From Coccinella septempunctata (taxonomy: Eukaryota > Arthropoda > Insecta > Coleoptera > Coccinellidae), in contig NC_058198.1 in the NCBI RefSeq assembly GCF_907165205.1, forward strand, positions 15,539,001 through 15,603,000: a stretch of DNA of 64,000 nucleotides, written 5' to 3'. Shown here one piece after another: positions 10,932 through 21,071 of this stretch. Within the stretch, counting starts at the first letter, position 1. Each line of letters starts with the position of its first letter. The notes beneath the pieces were generated by a model. The model was not told the DNA's origin, made no database searches, and saw nothing but the letters and a program-made list of their open reading frames with translations. The position numbers were made by a program, and so were the translations under genes.

Positions 10932-13009
10932 TGTGATAGACTTTTCGTACTCTGGCAGCTCCTTACGGTTGCTCGGGCGCCAGTGGGGCAATCAGTCAAA
11001 CCCCACGTCTCTCACAGAATCCCCAAAGAGTTGGAGAGCCCAGGTAGACTTGAGTATCAGTGGAGAAGGGTATCGATGAAGACTAGGGCGGTAGCGTCTT
11101 CTAAGTGTCTGCTTTTCAACGGTCTTTAGGCGTCAGAAAGAGTACTTACCTCTTCTAACTAAACTCTTAGATGAAACTGATATGATAAATAGACTCTCAC
11201 TGGCAAAATAATTGGCAACAAAAATAAATGTTCAACTATTTACTTCTATTAAAATAAACTGTACACAAAAGAAAATAGACAGGTACACTAAATCGTGGAC
11301 GTCAACGGCTGTGTCTGGTCGGCGCAGGACGGCTGGCAAAATTTCACTTCAGGAAAATGGACGGTTTCGGAAATATACGGAAGTAAGTCAAGTCTCAACT
11401 AAACTAAGTGCAAAGAAACATGCACAGTTTCGGAAAAAATATACGGAAGTAAGTCAAGTTTCAATTAAACTAAGTGCAAAGAAACATGCACGGTTTCGGA
11501 AAAATATACGGAAGTAAGTCAAGTTTCAATTAAACTAAGTGCAAAGAACGGTTTCGGAAAAATATACGGAAGTAAGTCAAGTTTCAATTAAACTGAGTGC
11601 AAAGAAACATGCACGGTTTCGGAAAAATATACGGAAGTAAGTCAAGTTTCAATTAAACTAAGTGCAGAGAACGGTTTCGGAAAAATATACGGAAGTAAGT
11701 CAAGTTTCAATTAAACTAAGTGCAAAGAACGGTTTCGGAAAAATATACGGAAGTAAGTCAAGTTTCAATTAAACTGAGTGCAAAGAAACATGCACAGTTT
11801 CGGAAAAATATACGGAAGTAAGTCAAGTTTCAATTAAACTAAGTGCAAAGAACGGTTTCGGAAAAATATACGGAAGTAAGTCAAGTTTCAATTAAACTGA
11901 GTGCAAAGAAACATGCACGGTTTCGGAAAAATATTTCAACTAAGGCAAGACACAATTGAATGAAAAGTACGAACGGTTTTAAAAATAATCAACGGAATTC
12001 AGTCAGGTCGAAATTTGAAAACACCAGTTCACCGGGGTACGCCCTCTATCTCTGTCTCGGTGGTTTGTCTATGATCCGGTGTCCTTCGGTCTCTCTCTCT
12101 CTCTCGGTTACCTCAAGCTGGCTGGCTGTCAAACAGCGGCCACAGAGTCCGGCGGTGAGGGTATTTGACGGTTATGAAATCCCAACTCTATGCTCGGCGA
12201 ATCTAACCTATAACTATATTTCAAACGGTTGGAAATCGGGATGAAACGGTCAAATAATCAGGAATCGGAAAAATCAGGGGGGCCCAACGTCCTCCAGGGA
12301 CCCAAATGTCACCCTACGGTAACGGAAAGCTATATACGGCAGGAAATGGTCAATCTACGGTTAATTCGGATTTTCAGCCAAGCAAAAGTCTAGAGAGAAT
12401 ATTATTCCATAAAGGTGCAATGAAGCGGTAATAATTTCAACAATCACTTGCCTTAGATTTTCCTTTGGTTCGTAAGTACGGTTTTACTAACTTTTCACAC
12501 ACTCCACTCGTTCACCTCTCAACAACGATTCTCTCTTTTTTTTCTCTTCACCTTCCAGGGCCGCGAAGAAATATCCCCTCTCTACTCGGAAAAACTCTCC
12601 CCCCTATGGGAAACTCACCAATCCATTGGATAAAGCAAAAATGATACGGTTATTCAATTGGCCCAGAAAAAGACAGAGGCAACGGATGAGAAGGAAAGTA
12701 GAAAAAGTTATGAGAACTTTTTCAGAGCAAACAAAAAATGGTAGAACGGAAAGAATTATTAAAATAAATGAATTCTGAAAACATAAGAGATACGGTCTTT
12801 CCTACTAACATGGACTGACCGGTGGAAAACTATGAACTAACAATTATCGGTAAGGCTCCTTTCAATCTAACACACAACTATTGTTATCGGTACAACCCCT
12901 ATGACAGTATTACGGTTTTCTTCAAAAATATTTCGGTTATCAGGCATTATTATGCAAGTATCGGTTGAAAAATTTATTTTTGTGGCGGAGCAAAATCTGG
13001 TTCGTCACA
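10932..13009 (-). repeat. Gypsy 3' LTR (2078 bp), with a 119-bp extra block
   Basis: Matches the 5' LTR except for 119 bp at 10940-11058, eight bases from the outer end, and one more minisatellite unit. The extra block contains 'gctcgggcgcca', the same 12 bases as the tRNA-Lys primer-binding site, and a GTGGGG/CCCCAC hairpin. No gene is visible in the LTR. Confidence 0.9.
11350..11935. repeat. Minisatellite in gypsy 3' LTR
   Basis: Tandem array of about 56- and 66-bp units built on 'tttcggaaaaatatacgg', 'aagtaagtcaagtttcaa' and 'ttaaactaagtgcaaag'. The longer unit carries an extra 'aaacatgcac'. Short and long units are interspersed. Confidence 0.9.
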
Positions 13010-13021
13010 CCCCCCTCTGCC
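13010..13021 (-). promoter_or_regulatory. Gypsy polypurine tract
   Basis: On the minus strand GGCAGAGGGGGG abuts the 3' LTR, the expected primer for plus-strand DNA synthesis. Confidence 0.75.
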
Positions 13022-13333
13022 GTGTGCAAGAAAAATAAAACGGAGTTTTATTTTTCTTCCAACCCTCCTGGGTTTTCGGTGTAATTTGCGGTAGTAGCCT
13101 GTGAACAAACCAAAGTTGCGGGGTTATTGAACTCGGAACTATTTTCTGGTATTGTGACCTAGTTAGCGGTACTTTGATGGTGGAAACGGTTAGCGCATCC
13201 ACCATTTCGGTTGGTGAAATAAAAGATATTTTTCGGAACGGTATTTATTCAACGGAAATATTCAATTCAACGGTATTAACGGTTGCAACGGTGCTTTTTG
13301 TTTTTTTTTTTTTTCGGTAATAATTTAACGGTA

Positions 13334-13951
13334 TTAATCTACTTTCACCTTCTTTTTCGGTGGGGTCGGCAACGGTGTGGGCGGCGACGGTTTGGACGGT
13401 ACCGGTATGTGCGTCGGTGCAGGCGTCGGTTCAGGCGTCGGTACAGGCGTCGGTACAGGCGTCGGTGCCGGCGTCGGTGCAGGCGTCGGTGTGGCGGGCC
13501 TCAACCGGAGATCCGGGAGTACGGCCTCTGCCCTGCTTCCTGAGGATCCGCTCCGGCTTGGGGTTCCTCGCTGGCTGACGGTGGTTAAGGGAGGTCTGCG
13601 GTCACGGTCGGTGGTTCGGGCACAGCAATCCCGTGATAGGACACCCACGCAGCCACACCTAGAACAAAATTTCACCCGCTCCCCTCTGCAGTGTTCTCGT
13701 CGGTGGCCTTCGTTGCCACACCGCCAACAGCTTCGGGGGCCCAACCCCAGGTAGACGTGATATCCATCGGTACCCACGGTCCTGGTGGCTGGCGGTTCTG
13801 TGCTGGTCCCGGCGTCTCTTTTCCTTTCCGGCGGAACCTCCCAGTCTGCCGACAGGCTGAGCGTCGACCCATTACTTGCTGGAGAAGGCGGTCCGGACGG
13901 TGGGGTCGGTTCCCTAAATGTTAACGGTCGGCCCATCGAGTAACGTTTCAT
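13334..13951 (-). CDS. Gypsy ORF3: zinc-knuckle, PTP-rich, basic-tailed protein (205 aa)
   Basis: ATG at 13951, 94 bp after the pol stop, in the position where some gypsy elements carry env. No signal peptide or membrane segment, so it is not envelope-like. Around residues 72-110 it has CWRCGNEGHRREHC (C-X2-C-X4-H-X4-C) followed by FCSRCGCVGVLSRDC. The gag C-terminus has the parallel pair CWRCGGKGHLRAQC and FCSRCGKRGVMSRDC, so ORF3 carries a duplicated nucleocapsid module. Then come proline/threonine repeats of PTPAPTP/PTPVPTP type (about residues 153-180) and a basic end, PPKKKVKVD, which looks like a nuclear localisation signal. A role in nucleic-acid binding or nuclear import is inference. 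Confidence 0.7.
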   Translation of the reverse strand: MKRYSMGRPLTFREPTPPSGPPSPASNGSTLSLSADWEVPPERKRDAGTSTEPPATRTVGTDGYHVYLGLGPRSCWRCGNEGHRREHCRGERVKFCSRCGCVGVLSRDCCARTTDRDRRPPLTTVSQRGTPSRSGSSGSRAEAVLPDLRLRPATPTPAPTPAPTPVPTPVPTPEPTPAPTHIPVPSKPSPPTPLPTPPKKKVKVD

Positions 13952-14044
13952 CCTGAAAATTTCATACGTTAATCAAACAGAAAATAACGGTTCATCGGTA
14001 CCCTGTTAGGTCAATCGGTTTTTTTTTTTGTTAGTAACGGTTTT

Positions 14045-17000
14045 TTACATTTCAGACGGTACCTCTCCAAGGGAGGACTTCAGATCCTTGATGTGAATGT
14101 GTCGGAGAATCTTACCACTGCCATCCTTGATGTCATATACCACAGGAGATACTACCTTTATAACGGTATACGGTCCGGAGTATTTCGGAGCCAATTTGGC
14201 TGCAATTCCCTCCACTGCGGAAGACAAGGGATGTTCCCTTCGGTATACTTGGTCTCCTACTCGACATCGCCAGTCCCTCCGACGTAGATTGTAGTAGTGG
14301 CTCTGCTGGGAGAAAGCTCGTGCAAATCTAGATCTGACAAACTCATAAGTTTCGGTGAAACGGTTTAATTTGTTTGCATGCAAAGCAACTTGCGGTTCGG
14401 TATCTGATTCGGTGTCTGGTTCGGTGTGTTATTTTTCATCCCGGTTGGCCATCTCGGTTAGATACTTGGCGTTCGGTGAACGCATCTCCCTGCCAAAATT
14501 CAGGAATGCTGGGGTGTATCCGGTCGACTCCTGCCTTGCAGAGTTTATTGCGAATGTCAATTCCTTCAGATGCTCATCCCAGGTACGCTGATCCTTTTCA
14601 CAGAACTGGGCTATCATTGTTTTGAGGGTACGGTTGACTCTTTCTACGGGGTGACATTGGGGAGAATAAACTGGTGCTAAACGGTGTCGGATCCCAAGGT
14701 CTCGCAGACTTCCCTTGAACAATCGACTATCATATTGTGAACCATTATCACTGATCACGGTTTTCGGGCACCCAAACTTCAGGATTACATCCTCATATAA
14801 AGCCTGGTACACACCCTTTGCGGTTGCTCTTCTAAGGGGCCTGGCCTCCACCCATTTCGAAAATCGGTCCTGCATCACAACTAAATAACAATTTCCCTTC
14901 CTCGAACGAGGAAGCGGTCCCACAATATCGGTGCTAACGGTATCCCAAGGTTCTCTTACCACATACGGATGCATTTTTCCAGGGGGCTTCTGTTGCGGAA
15001 CTTTGTACCTCTGACACGTACCACATTTACGGACATATCGGGCTATTTCCTTGAACATTCCTTGCCAATAGTAATTTCGGGCTATACGGGTTATGGTTTT
15101 CGCTATCCCCAGGTGTCCAGCGGTCGGTCGGTCGTGGTTTTCCTGTAAAATATCTATTCGGTCGTCCTTTGGAACGCATAGCTTCCAAGGACTGCCGAAT
15201 TCAGGCTCTGTAAAATCATCAGCATCCCAAAAATGGCGGTATAATTTTCCGGACACAATACTGTAATCGGGAAACGCTGCGGGATTCGCTCTTACCTCAG
15301 CCAATCTCTTTCGGTACCATTTACAACTTACAGTCTCCTCGGTCAGACATATAGTCTCGGTGGTCGGTAACGGATTTCTGGATAGACTGTCTGCTACACG
15401 GTTGAGGGCTCCTTTCCGGTACTTTATCTCGAAGTCGTATTGCTGTAGAAATATGCTCCATCTCGCAATTCTTCCGGTGGGAGACTTGATAGATTGCAGC
15501 CATCGCAAGCTCATGTGGTCGGTTATAACGGTAAAACGGTAGCCTTCTAGATACGGACGCAGCTTGTCTATGCTCCAAACTATTGCCAGACATTCCTTTT
15601 CTGTAACAGAGTAATTTTTCTCTGGACCTGACAAGGTCCTGCTAGCATAAGCGATTACTTTTTCCTGTCCATCAACGGTCTGTGTCAAGGCAGCTCCCAG
15701 TCCTGCATCGGATGCATCGGTTTGAAGGACGAACGGTTTTGAAAAGTCCGGACAGGCCAATACCGGTGAGTGGGTCAATTTCTGTTTCAGGGTCTCAAAA
15801 GCGGTCTGTTGGGCGGTCTCCCATTTCCAGGTTTGCTTCTTCTTGAGTAATGCGGTCAACGGAGTCACAACTTTGGAGAAGTCTTCGATGAATCTTCGGT
15901 ACCATGAAGCAACACCAAGGAAACTTCTCAATTCTCGTACGGATTTCGGTGCAGGCATCTCATTTATGGCTGAAATCTTATCAGGATCGGTACAAATGCC
16001 GTCCTCGGTTACTACATGTCCCAGATATTTCAATGATTTTCTTACAAACTCACATTTTTCCGGATTTAATTGCAGGTTGGCCTCCCTGAGGCGGTGGAAA
16101 ACTTTCCTTAGGTTGTCAAGATGTTCGTCCAATGTCTCTCCAAGAACTACTATGTCATCCAAGTACGCAAATGTATCCGGTTCCATCTCAGGGCCAATAA
16201 CTCGGTCTAAAAGACGTTGAAAGGATGCCGGTGCGGAATGCAGACCAAAAGCCATTACTTTGAACTGGAACAGCCCACGGCCAGGGACGGTAAATGCGGT
16301 GATCGGTCGACTCTCGGGGGCTAACGGTACCTGCCAATAACCCTGTTTCAAATCAATAGTGGATATATACTTGGCTTTTCTCAACTTGTCTAAAATTCCT
16401 GAAATATAAGGCAACGGATAGGCATCTTTAACGGAGACATTGTTGAACATTCGGAAATCTATACAAAATCGGGGTTTACCATCCTTTTTCTTGACAATTA
16501 CTATCGGTGAACTCCACGGGGATGAAGACGGTTCTATAATGCCTTTGGCCAGCATTCGGTCGACCTCATTGTTTATTATCTCCTGCATCTTCGGATTTTG
16601 GGGACGGTAACGTTGCTTGATCGGTTCGGTGCCTGGTTTGAGTTTAATTCGGTGTTTTATCAGTGGAGTTGTTCCTCGGAGATTTTCGAACGCCTTCAAT
16701 TCGGTCTGTAGAAACTCCTCCAGCCTGACTTTCTCTTCTCCACTCAGATTCGACAAAAGCGGTCCTATCGCATGTAGTTGTCCTCGGTTCTCTGGCTCGC
16801 TGAGCCGGGCTTGGATGGACCTTCCATTCAGGAAACATTCGGCGGTTTGGAGATTGATTGAGAAGTTGTGTGTCCTCAGTATATCCATTCCCAGTACAAC
16901 ATTGATCGGTAAATCTGAAACTAACAACAATTTAGCTTCCATAATTTCAGACCCAATTCGGACCGGTGCGGTATATATTTCTTTAATCGGTATTGAACTT

Positions 17001-17260
17001 CCGTTAGCGACGGTGGTGGTAACGTCCCTAACATAATCCGGTTGTATACCCACTACCCTGCAGTAGGCGGCCACTTCACTGCTGATAAAGGACCTGGTGG
17101 CTCCGGTGTCCAACAGTGCTGGGAACTCCTTGTCTCCTACAAAAACATTAATTATCGGACGGTAATCGGTAGGTTTTTCTCTCTCATGGACCGAGGATGG
17201 GGTTGCTTGGAACTGACGTATCCCCGGTTTCGGACAGTTCCTTAGTAGTTTAACGGACAC
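14045..17260 (-). pseudogene. pol: Gypsy pol: protease-RT-RNase H-integrase with one in-frame stop
   Basis: Expressed by -1 frameshift from gag; the frame opens at 17260 (GTG, not a start). Order: protease LLDTGATRSFI (about residue 50), RT with KDGKPRFCIDFR and YLDDIVVLGE (about 366), RNase H (QTDASDAGLGAAL, TDHMSLRW), integrase H-H-C-C zinc site (HLGIAK...CGTCQRYK), catalytic core STDIVGP...ISDNGSQYD...ERVNR (D,D,E near 774, 837, 873). A TAA at 14431-14429 interrupts it. The same frame continues through 14428-14045 with the integrase C-terminal SH3/GPY-like part (GDQVYRREHP, YSGPYTVIKV). One nonsense change thus separates core from C-terminus. Everything else looks intact. Confidence 0.88.
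17205..17254 (-). promoter_or_regulatory. gag-pol -1 ribosomal frameshift signal
   Basis: On the minus strand the slippery heptamer G TTA AAC (17254-17248) is read in gag phase, two codons before the gag stop TAA (17244-17242). Six nucleotides later GGAACTG (17241-17235) can pair with CAGTTCC (17215-17209). A GGGG in the loop can pair with CCCC just downstream, allowing an H-type pseudoknot. The shift direction matches pol, whose frame is -1 to gag. Confidence 0.8.
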
Positions 17261-19005
17261 TTACAATCCCTAGACATGACACCCCTCTTACCACATCGAG
17301 AGCAGAACAGCAGCGGTTTCGAGGTGCATTGTGCTCGGAGATGACCCTTGCCACCACATCTCCAGCACTGGGGTTCGGTTGACGGTCGGTTCGACTTTTT
17401 CGGTTCATCCTGTCGCTGGGGTATTGCAGAGCTCTGAGCTACTTTCGGTTTTTCAGACGGTTCGGTGCGGTTCGGAGTGTTCAGGTGCATTCCGATCGGT
17501 TTGACGTTCGGTGGGGAATTTCGGAAGGTAAGATGCGGTTCGTTGATGAGACTCTTTTGGATCGGTGGCGAAGCATAGTTAGCGGTTTGCCATTTGACCA
17601 ATTCAAAAACTTTTCCTTTTCGGAGCAGTTCTTCTATGGTTGAAGTCGGTTGGAAGGCCAGGGCGGTTTGCAGTTCTGGCAGTAAACGTCGTCGGATGAT
17701 ATTCACCTGTTCTTCCTCGGTCGGTCGCTTTACGGTCAGCTTCTGAAACAGGTTTTGCATTCGAGTTACATACAACAAGAGTCGTTCATCGGTTCCTTGA
17801 GTGCGTTTCTTGATTTCTTCCAAAAGGATGTCCTCGTAGTCGGGAGGAAGAAAGGCCTCTCGGAGTTGTTCTTTGAAATCGGTCCAGTCGGTGAAGGTGC
17901 CTCTCCGGGGAATGTACCAGTCTCTTGCATCCCTACGTAACAGCTCGTATATTGACTCGAATAACTGTTCGTGGCTCACCTTTCTAGCCTCGGCAAGATA
18001 CTCAGCCTCCTCCAGGAATGAGGTCACACTGGTTGATCCATCGAACGTCAGGTTCCATTTCCACACAGGAACGGTAGGAACGATGGAATGGTCGGTGGTT
18101 TTCGGCGGTTTCATCGGCGGGTATTCGGTCGTCAGTTCGGCTTCCTTGGTCGTCGGTCCTTCGCTTCTTACTTCTCTCATCCCAGCGGTATCGGTAGGAG
18201 ATGAGGCAAATGAAACTCTCCTGGTTGATTCGGCAAACTCCCTCGTTAATCGCCTTGACTCAGGGGATGTTATTAGCGGTCTGTTTTCCTCACTGGTTCG
18301 GTCGGTTGGCAGTGCTTGTTCAACGGTAAATGGGAGGATGTCGGCGGGCGGTCGGTGGTATGAAGGTTGTTTCTGCAAAAAAGTACGTTCAATTTGTTCG
18401 GTTAATAATCTGCAAACTTCTTGTCGGTTCTGCTGCAGCCGGTCATCATGAGTGGTCGGTCGGGATATATCACAATCTTCTCCCAATTTCAACAAGTCTG
18501 CTTCTCCAACGGTGGTTGAGCACGGAATCAGACCTGGACCAAGTCTAGATGCGCAGTCCGGTAATTCCTGGTAAATCAGCGACGGTGTGCCGGCTGACAG
18601 GTTCTCTGGAATACCACCTAACCAGTGAGTATTCTCCAGCAATCTCATAGCCATCTTCAGAGAGTGCTCCAGCTCGGTTTTCTTGTGAAGCAGACTGACA
18701 GCTTCCGGAGATAGACTTCTCAGTCGGCCTTGAACGTGCAGTAGCCGGCTCCTAATGCGCTGCAACTCATTGTCTCTATTATTAAAATCGAACTCACATA
18801 TCTCTCCCATCAAGTCGAACAACTTGGCACCACAAACCCCAATTTCCTGTGCCTGGTCAATTTCATCTCTTGGAATGAACGGTATGTCGGAATGGATGGC
18901 CCTTCTCAGTTGAGCTCTTTTCTCCTGAACGGTGTGTCCCACGGTGCAGCCTCTTGCCTCTAACTCCCACGTAAGTTCGTCACTTTTCAGTCGGTTGACA
19001 TCCAT
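17242..19005 (-). CDS. gag: Gypsy gag polyprotein (587 aa)
   Basis: First ATG is at 19005 (MDVNRLKSDELTWELEARGC); the frame is open to 19011. Structural precursor of the virus-like particle. An N-terminal SAP-like segment is followed by a helical region, a long acidic/Pro-rich linker, a retrotransposon-gag capsid domain (about residues 320-450; WYIPRRGTFTDWTDFKEQL, AFLPPDYED) and a C-terminal nucleocapsid with CWRCGGKGHLRAQC and FCSRCGKRGVMSRDC. The second finger lacks the usual His. It ends 19 nt after the pol frame opens, with the frameshift signal at the overlap. Intact. Confidence 0.88.
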   Translation of the reverse strand: MDVNRLKSDELTWELEARGCTVGHTVQEKRAQLRRAIHSDIPFIPRDEIDQAQEIGVCGAKLFDLMGEICEFDFNNRDNELQRIRSRLLHVQGRLRSLSPEAVSLLHKKTELEHSLKMAMRLLENTHWLGGIPENLSAGTPSLIYQELPDCASRLGPGLIPCSTTVGEADLLKLGEDCDISRPTTHDDRLQQNRQEVCRLLTEQIERTFLQKQPSYHRPPADILPFTVEQALPTDRTSEENRPLITSPESRRLTREFAESTRRVSFASSPTDTAGMREVRSEGPTTKEAELTTEYPPMKPPKTTDHSIVPTVPVWKWNLTFDGSTSVTSFLEEAEYLAEARKVSHEQLFESIYELLRRDARDWYIPRRGTFTDWTDFKEQLREAFLPPDYEDILLEEIKKRTQGTDERLLLYVTRMQNLFQKLTVKRPTEEEQVNIIRRRLLPELQTALAFQPTSTIEELLRKGKVFELVKWQTANYASPPIQKSLINEPHLTFRNSPPNVKPIGMHLNTPNRTEPSEKPKVAQSSAIPQRQDEPKKSNRPSTEPQCWRCGGKGHLRAQCTSKPLLFCSRCGKRGVMSRDCKCPLNY

Positions 19006-19156
19006 TTTCACGGTACCAGAAACTCAGAATAAAGATTTACAATATGTACTATACGGATATATGCCAGAAACAAAGAACGGTTACCAATTTGCCAGTGAAG
19101 AGTATTTAGAGAAAACGGTACGGTTACGGTAACAGGAACTACTCAAAGAACAGCAG

Positions 19157-19176
19157 AAGTCCCTGCTCGGGCGCCA
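19157..19176 (-). promoter_or_regulatory. Gypsy primer-binding site, tRNA-Lys type
   Basis: On the minus strand TGGCGCCCGAGCAGGGACTT starts 2 nt after the 5' LTR and is complementary to the 3' end of tRNA-Lys, with one mismatch from the usual Lys(UUU) version. 19012-19156 is the short untranslated leader. Confidence 0.85.
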
Positions 19177-19178
19177 GA

Positions 19179-21071
19179 TGTGATAGAGTGGAGAAGGGTA
19201 TCGATGAAGACTAGGGCGGTAGCGTCTTCTAAGTGTCTGCTTTTCAACGGTCTTTAGGCGTCAGAAAGAGTACTTACCTCTTCTAACTAAACTCTTAGAT
19301 GAAACTGATTTGATAAATAGACTCTCACTGGCAAAATAATTGGCAACACAAATAAATGTTCAACTATTTATTTCTATTAAAATAAACTGTACACAAAAGA
19401 AAATAGACAGGTACACTAAATCGTGGACGTCAACGGCTGTGTCTGGTCGGCGCAGGACGGCTGGCAAAATTTCACTTCAGGAAAATGGACGGTTTCGGAA
19501 ATATACGGAAGTGAGTCAAGTCTCAACTAAACTAAGTGCAAAGAAACATGCACAGTTTCGGAAAAAATATACGGAAGTAAGTCAAGTTTCAATTGAACTA
19601 AGTGCAAAGAACGGTTTCGGAAAAATATACGGAAGTAAGTCAAGTTTCAATTAAACTGAGTGCAAAGAAACATGCACGGTTTCGGAAAAATATACGGAAG
19701 TAAGTCAAGTTTCAATTAAACTAAGTGCAGAGAACGGTTTCGGAAAAATATACGGAAGTAAGTCAAGTTTCAATTAAACTAAGTGCAAAGAACGGTTTCG
19801 GAAAAATATACGGAAGTAAGTCAAGTTTCAATTAAACTGAGTGCAAAGAAACATGCACAGTTTCGGAAAAATATACGGAAGTAAGTCAAGTTTCAATTAA
19901 TCTAAGTGCAAAGAACGGTTTCGGAAAAATATACGGAAGTAAGTCAAGTTTCAATTAAACTGAGTGCAAAGAAACATGCACGGTTTCGGAAAAATATTTC
20001 AACTAAGGCAAGACACAATTGAATGAAAAGTACGAACGGTTTTAAAAATAATCAACGGAATTCAGTCAGGTCGAAATTTGAAAACACCAGTTCACCGGGG
20101 TACGCCCTCTATCTCTGTCTCGGTGGTTTGTCTATGATCCGGTGTCCTTCGGTCTCTCTCTCTCTCTCGGTTACCTCAAGCTGGCTGGCTGTCAAACAGC
20201 GGCCACAGAGTCCGGCGGTGAGGGTATTTGACGGTTATGAAATCCCAACTCTATGCTCGGCGAATCTAACCTATAACTATATTTCAAACGGTTGGAAATC
20301 GGGATGAAACGGTCAAATATTCAGGAATCGGAAAAATCAGGGGGGCCCAACGTCCTCCAGGGACCCAAATGTCACCCTACGGTAACGGAAAGCTATATAC
20401 GGCAGGAAATGGTCAATCTACGGTTAATTCGGATTTTCAGCCAAGCAAAAGTCTAGAGAGAATATTATTCCATAAAGGTTCAATGAAGCGGTAATAATTT
20501 CAACAATCACTTGCCTTAGATTTTTCTTTGGTTCGTAAGTACGGTTTTACTAACTTTTCACACACTCCACTCGTTCACCTCTCAACAACGATTCTCTCTT
20601 TTTTTCTCTTCACCTTCCAGGGCCGCGAAGAAATATCCCCTCTCTACTCGGAAAAACTCTCCCCCCTATGGGAAACTCACCAATCCATTGGATAAAGCAA
20701 AAATGATACGGTTATTCAATTGGCCCAGAAAAAGACAGAGGCAACGGATGAGAAGGAAAGTAGAAAAAGTTATGAGAACTTTTTCAGAGCAAACAAAAAA
20801 TGGTAGAACGGAAAGAATTATTAAAATAAATGAATTCTGAAAACATAAGAGATACGGTCTTTCCTACTAACATGGACTGACCGGTGGAAAACTATGAACT
20901 AACAATTATCGGTAAGGCTCCTTTCAATCTAACACACAACTATTGTTATCGGTACAACCCCTATGACAGTATTACGGTTTTCTTCAAAAATATTTCGGTT
21001 ATCAGGCATTATTATGCAAGTATCGGTTGAAAAATTTATTTTTGTGGCGGAGCAAAATCTGGTTCGTCACA
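19179..21071 (-). repeat. Gypsy 5' LTR (1893 bp)
   Basis: Partner of 10932-13009. It lacks the 119-bp block and one minisatellite unit (array here 19490-19998). Inner and outer ends are TGTGATAG and GTCACA. Dense in CGGT like the rest of the element. No gene is visible. Confidence 0.92.

Larger units (their letters stand above)
10932..21071 (-). mobile_element. Ty3/gypsy LTR retrotransposon, Osvaldo/Ulysses-like, with three ORFs
   Basis: Complete element with LTRs 10932-13009 and 19179-21071 that begin TGTGATAG and end GTCACA. A 4-bp target duplication CTCC flanks it (10928-10931 and 21072-21075). On the minus strand: PBS, gag, pol (-1 frame), ORF3, polypurine tract. Long LTRs with a tRNA-Lys primer recall the Drosophila elements Osvaldo and Ulysses; that clade assignment is from memory. 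LTRs differ by about eight substitutions by eye plus two indels. Confidence 0.92.

Noticed and set aside
10932..11058. A 5'-truncated gypsy LTR1 starting at 11059
   Set aside because: TGTGATAG with the matching CTCC duplication is present at 10932, so the LTR is complete and the difference is an internal block.
11350..11935. Regularly spaced repeats resembling a CRISPR array
   Set aside because: Units are contiguous minisatellite repeats without unique spacers, inside an LTR of a eukaryotic element, and duplicated in the other LTR.
13334..13360. SV40-like nuclear localisation signal as evidence of a viral gene
   Set aside because: The PKKKVKV stretch is a short basic motif in a retrotransposon ORF; short-motif resemblance does not indicate relation to the polyomavirus protein.
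13360..13754. Plus-strand frames over the CGGT repeats, predicting Val/Ala/Ser- and Gly/Val-rich proteins
   Set aside because: Antisense shadows of gypsy ORF3 created by the 12-bp repeats.
14093..14625. Several plus-strand ORFs of 60-140 codons opposite gypsy pol
   Set aside because: Antisense shadows of the integrase/RT coding strand, with no motifs of their own.
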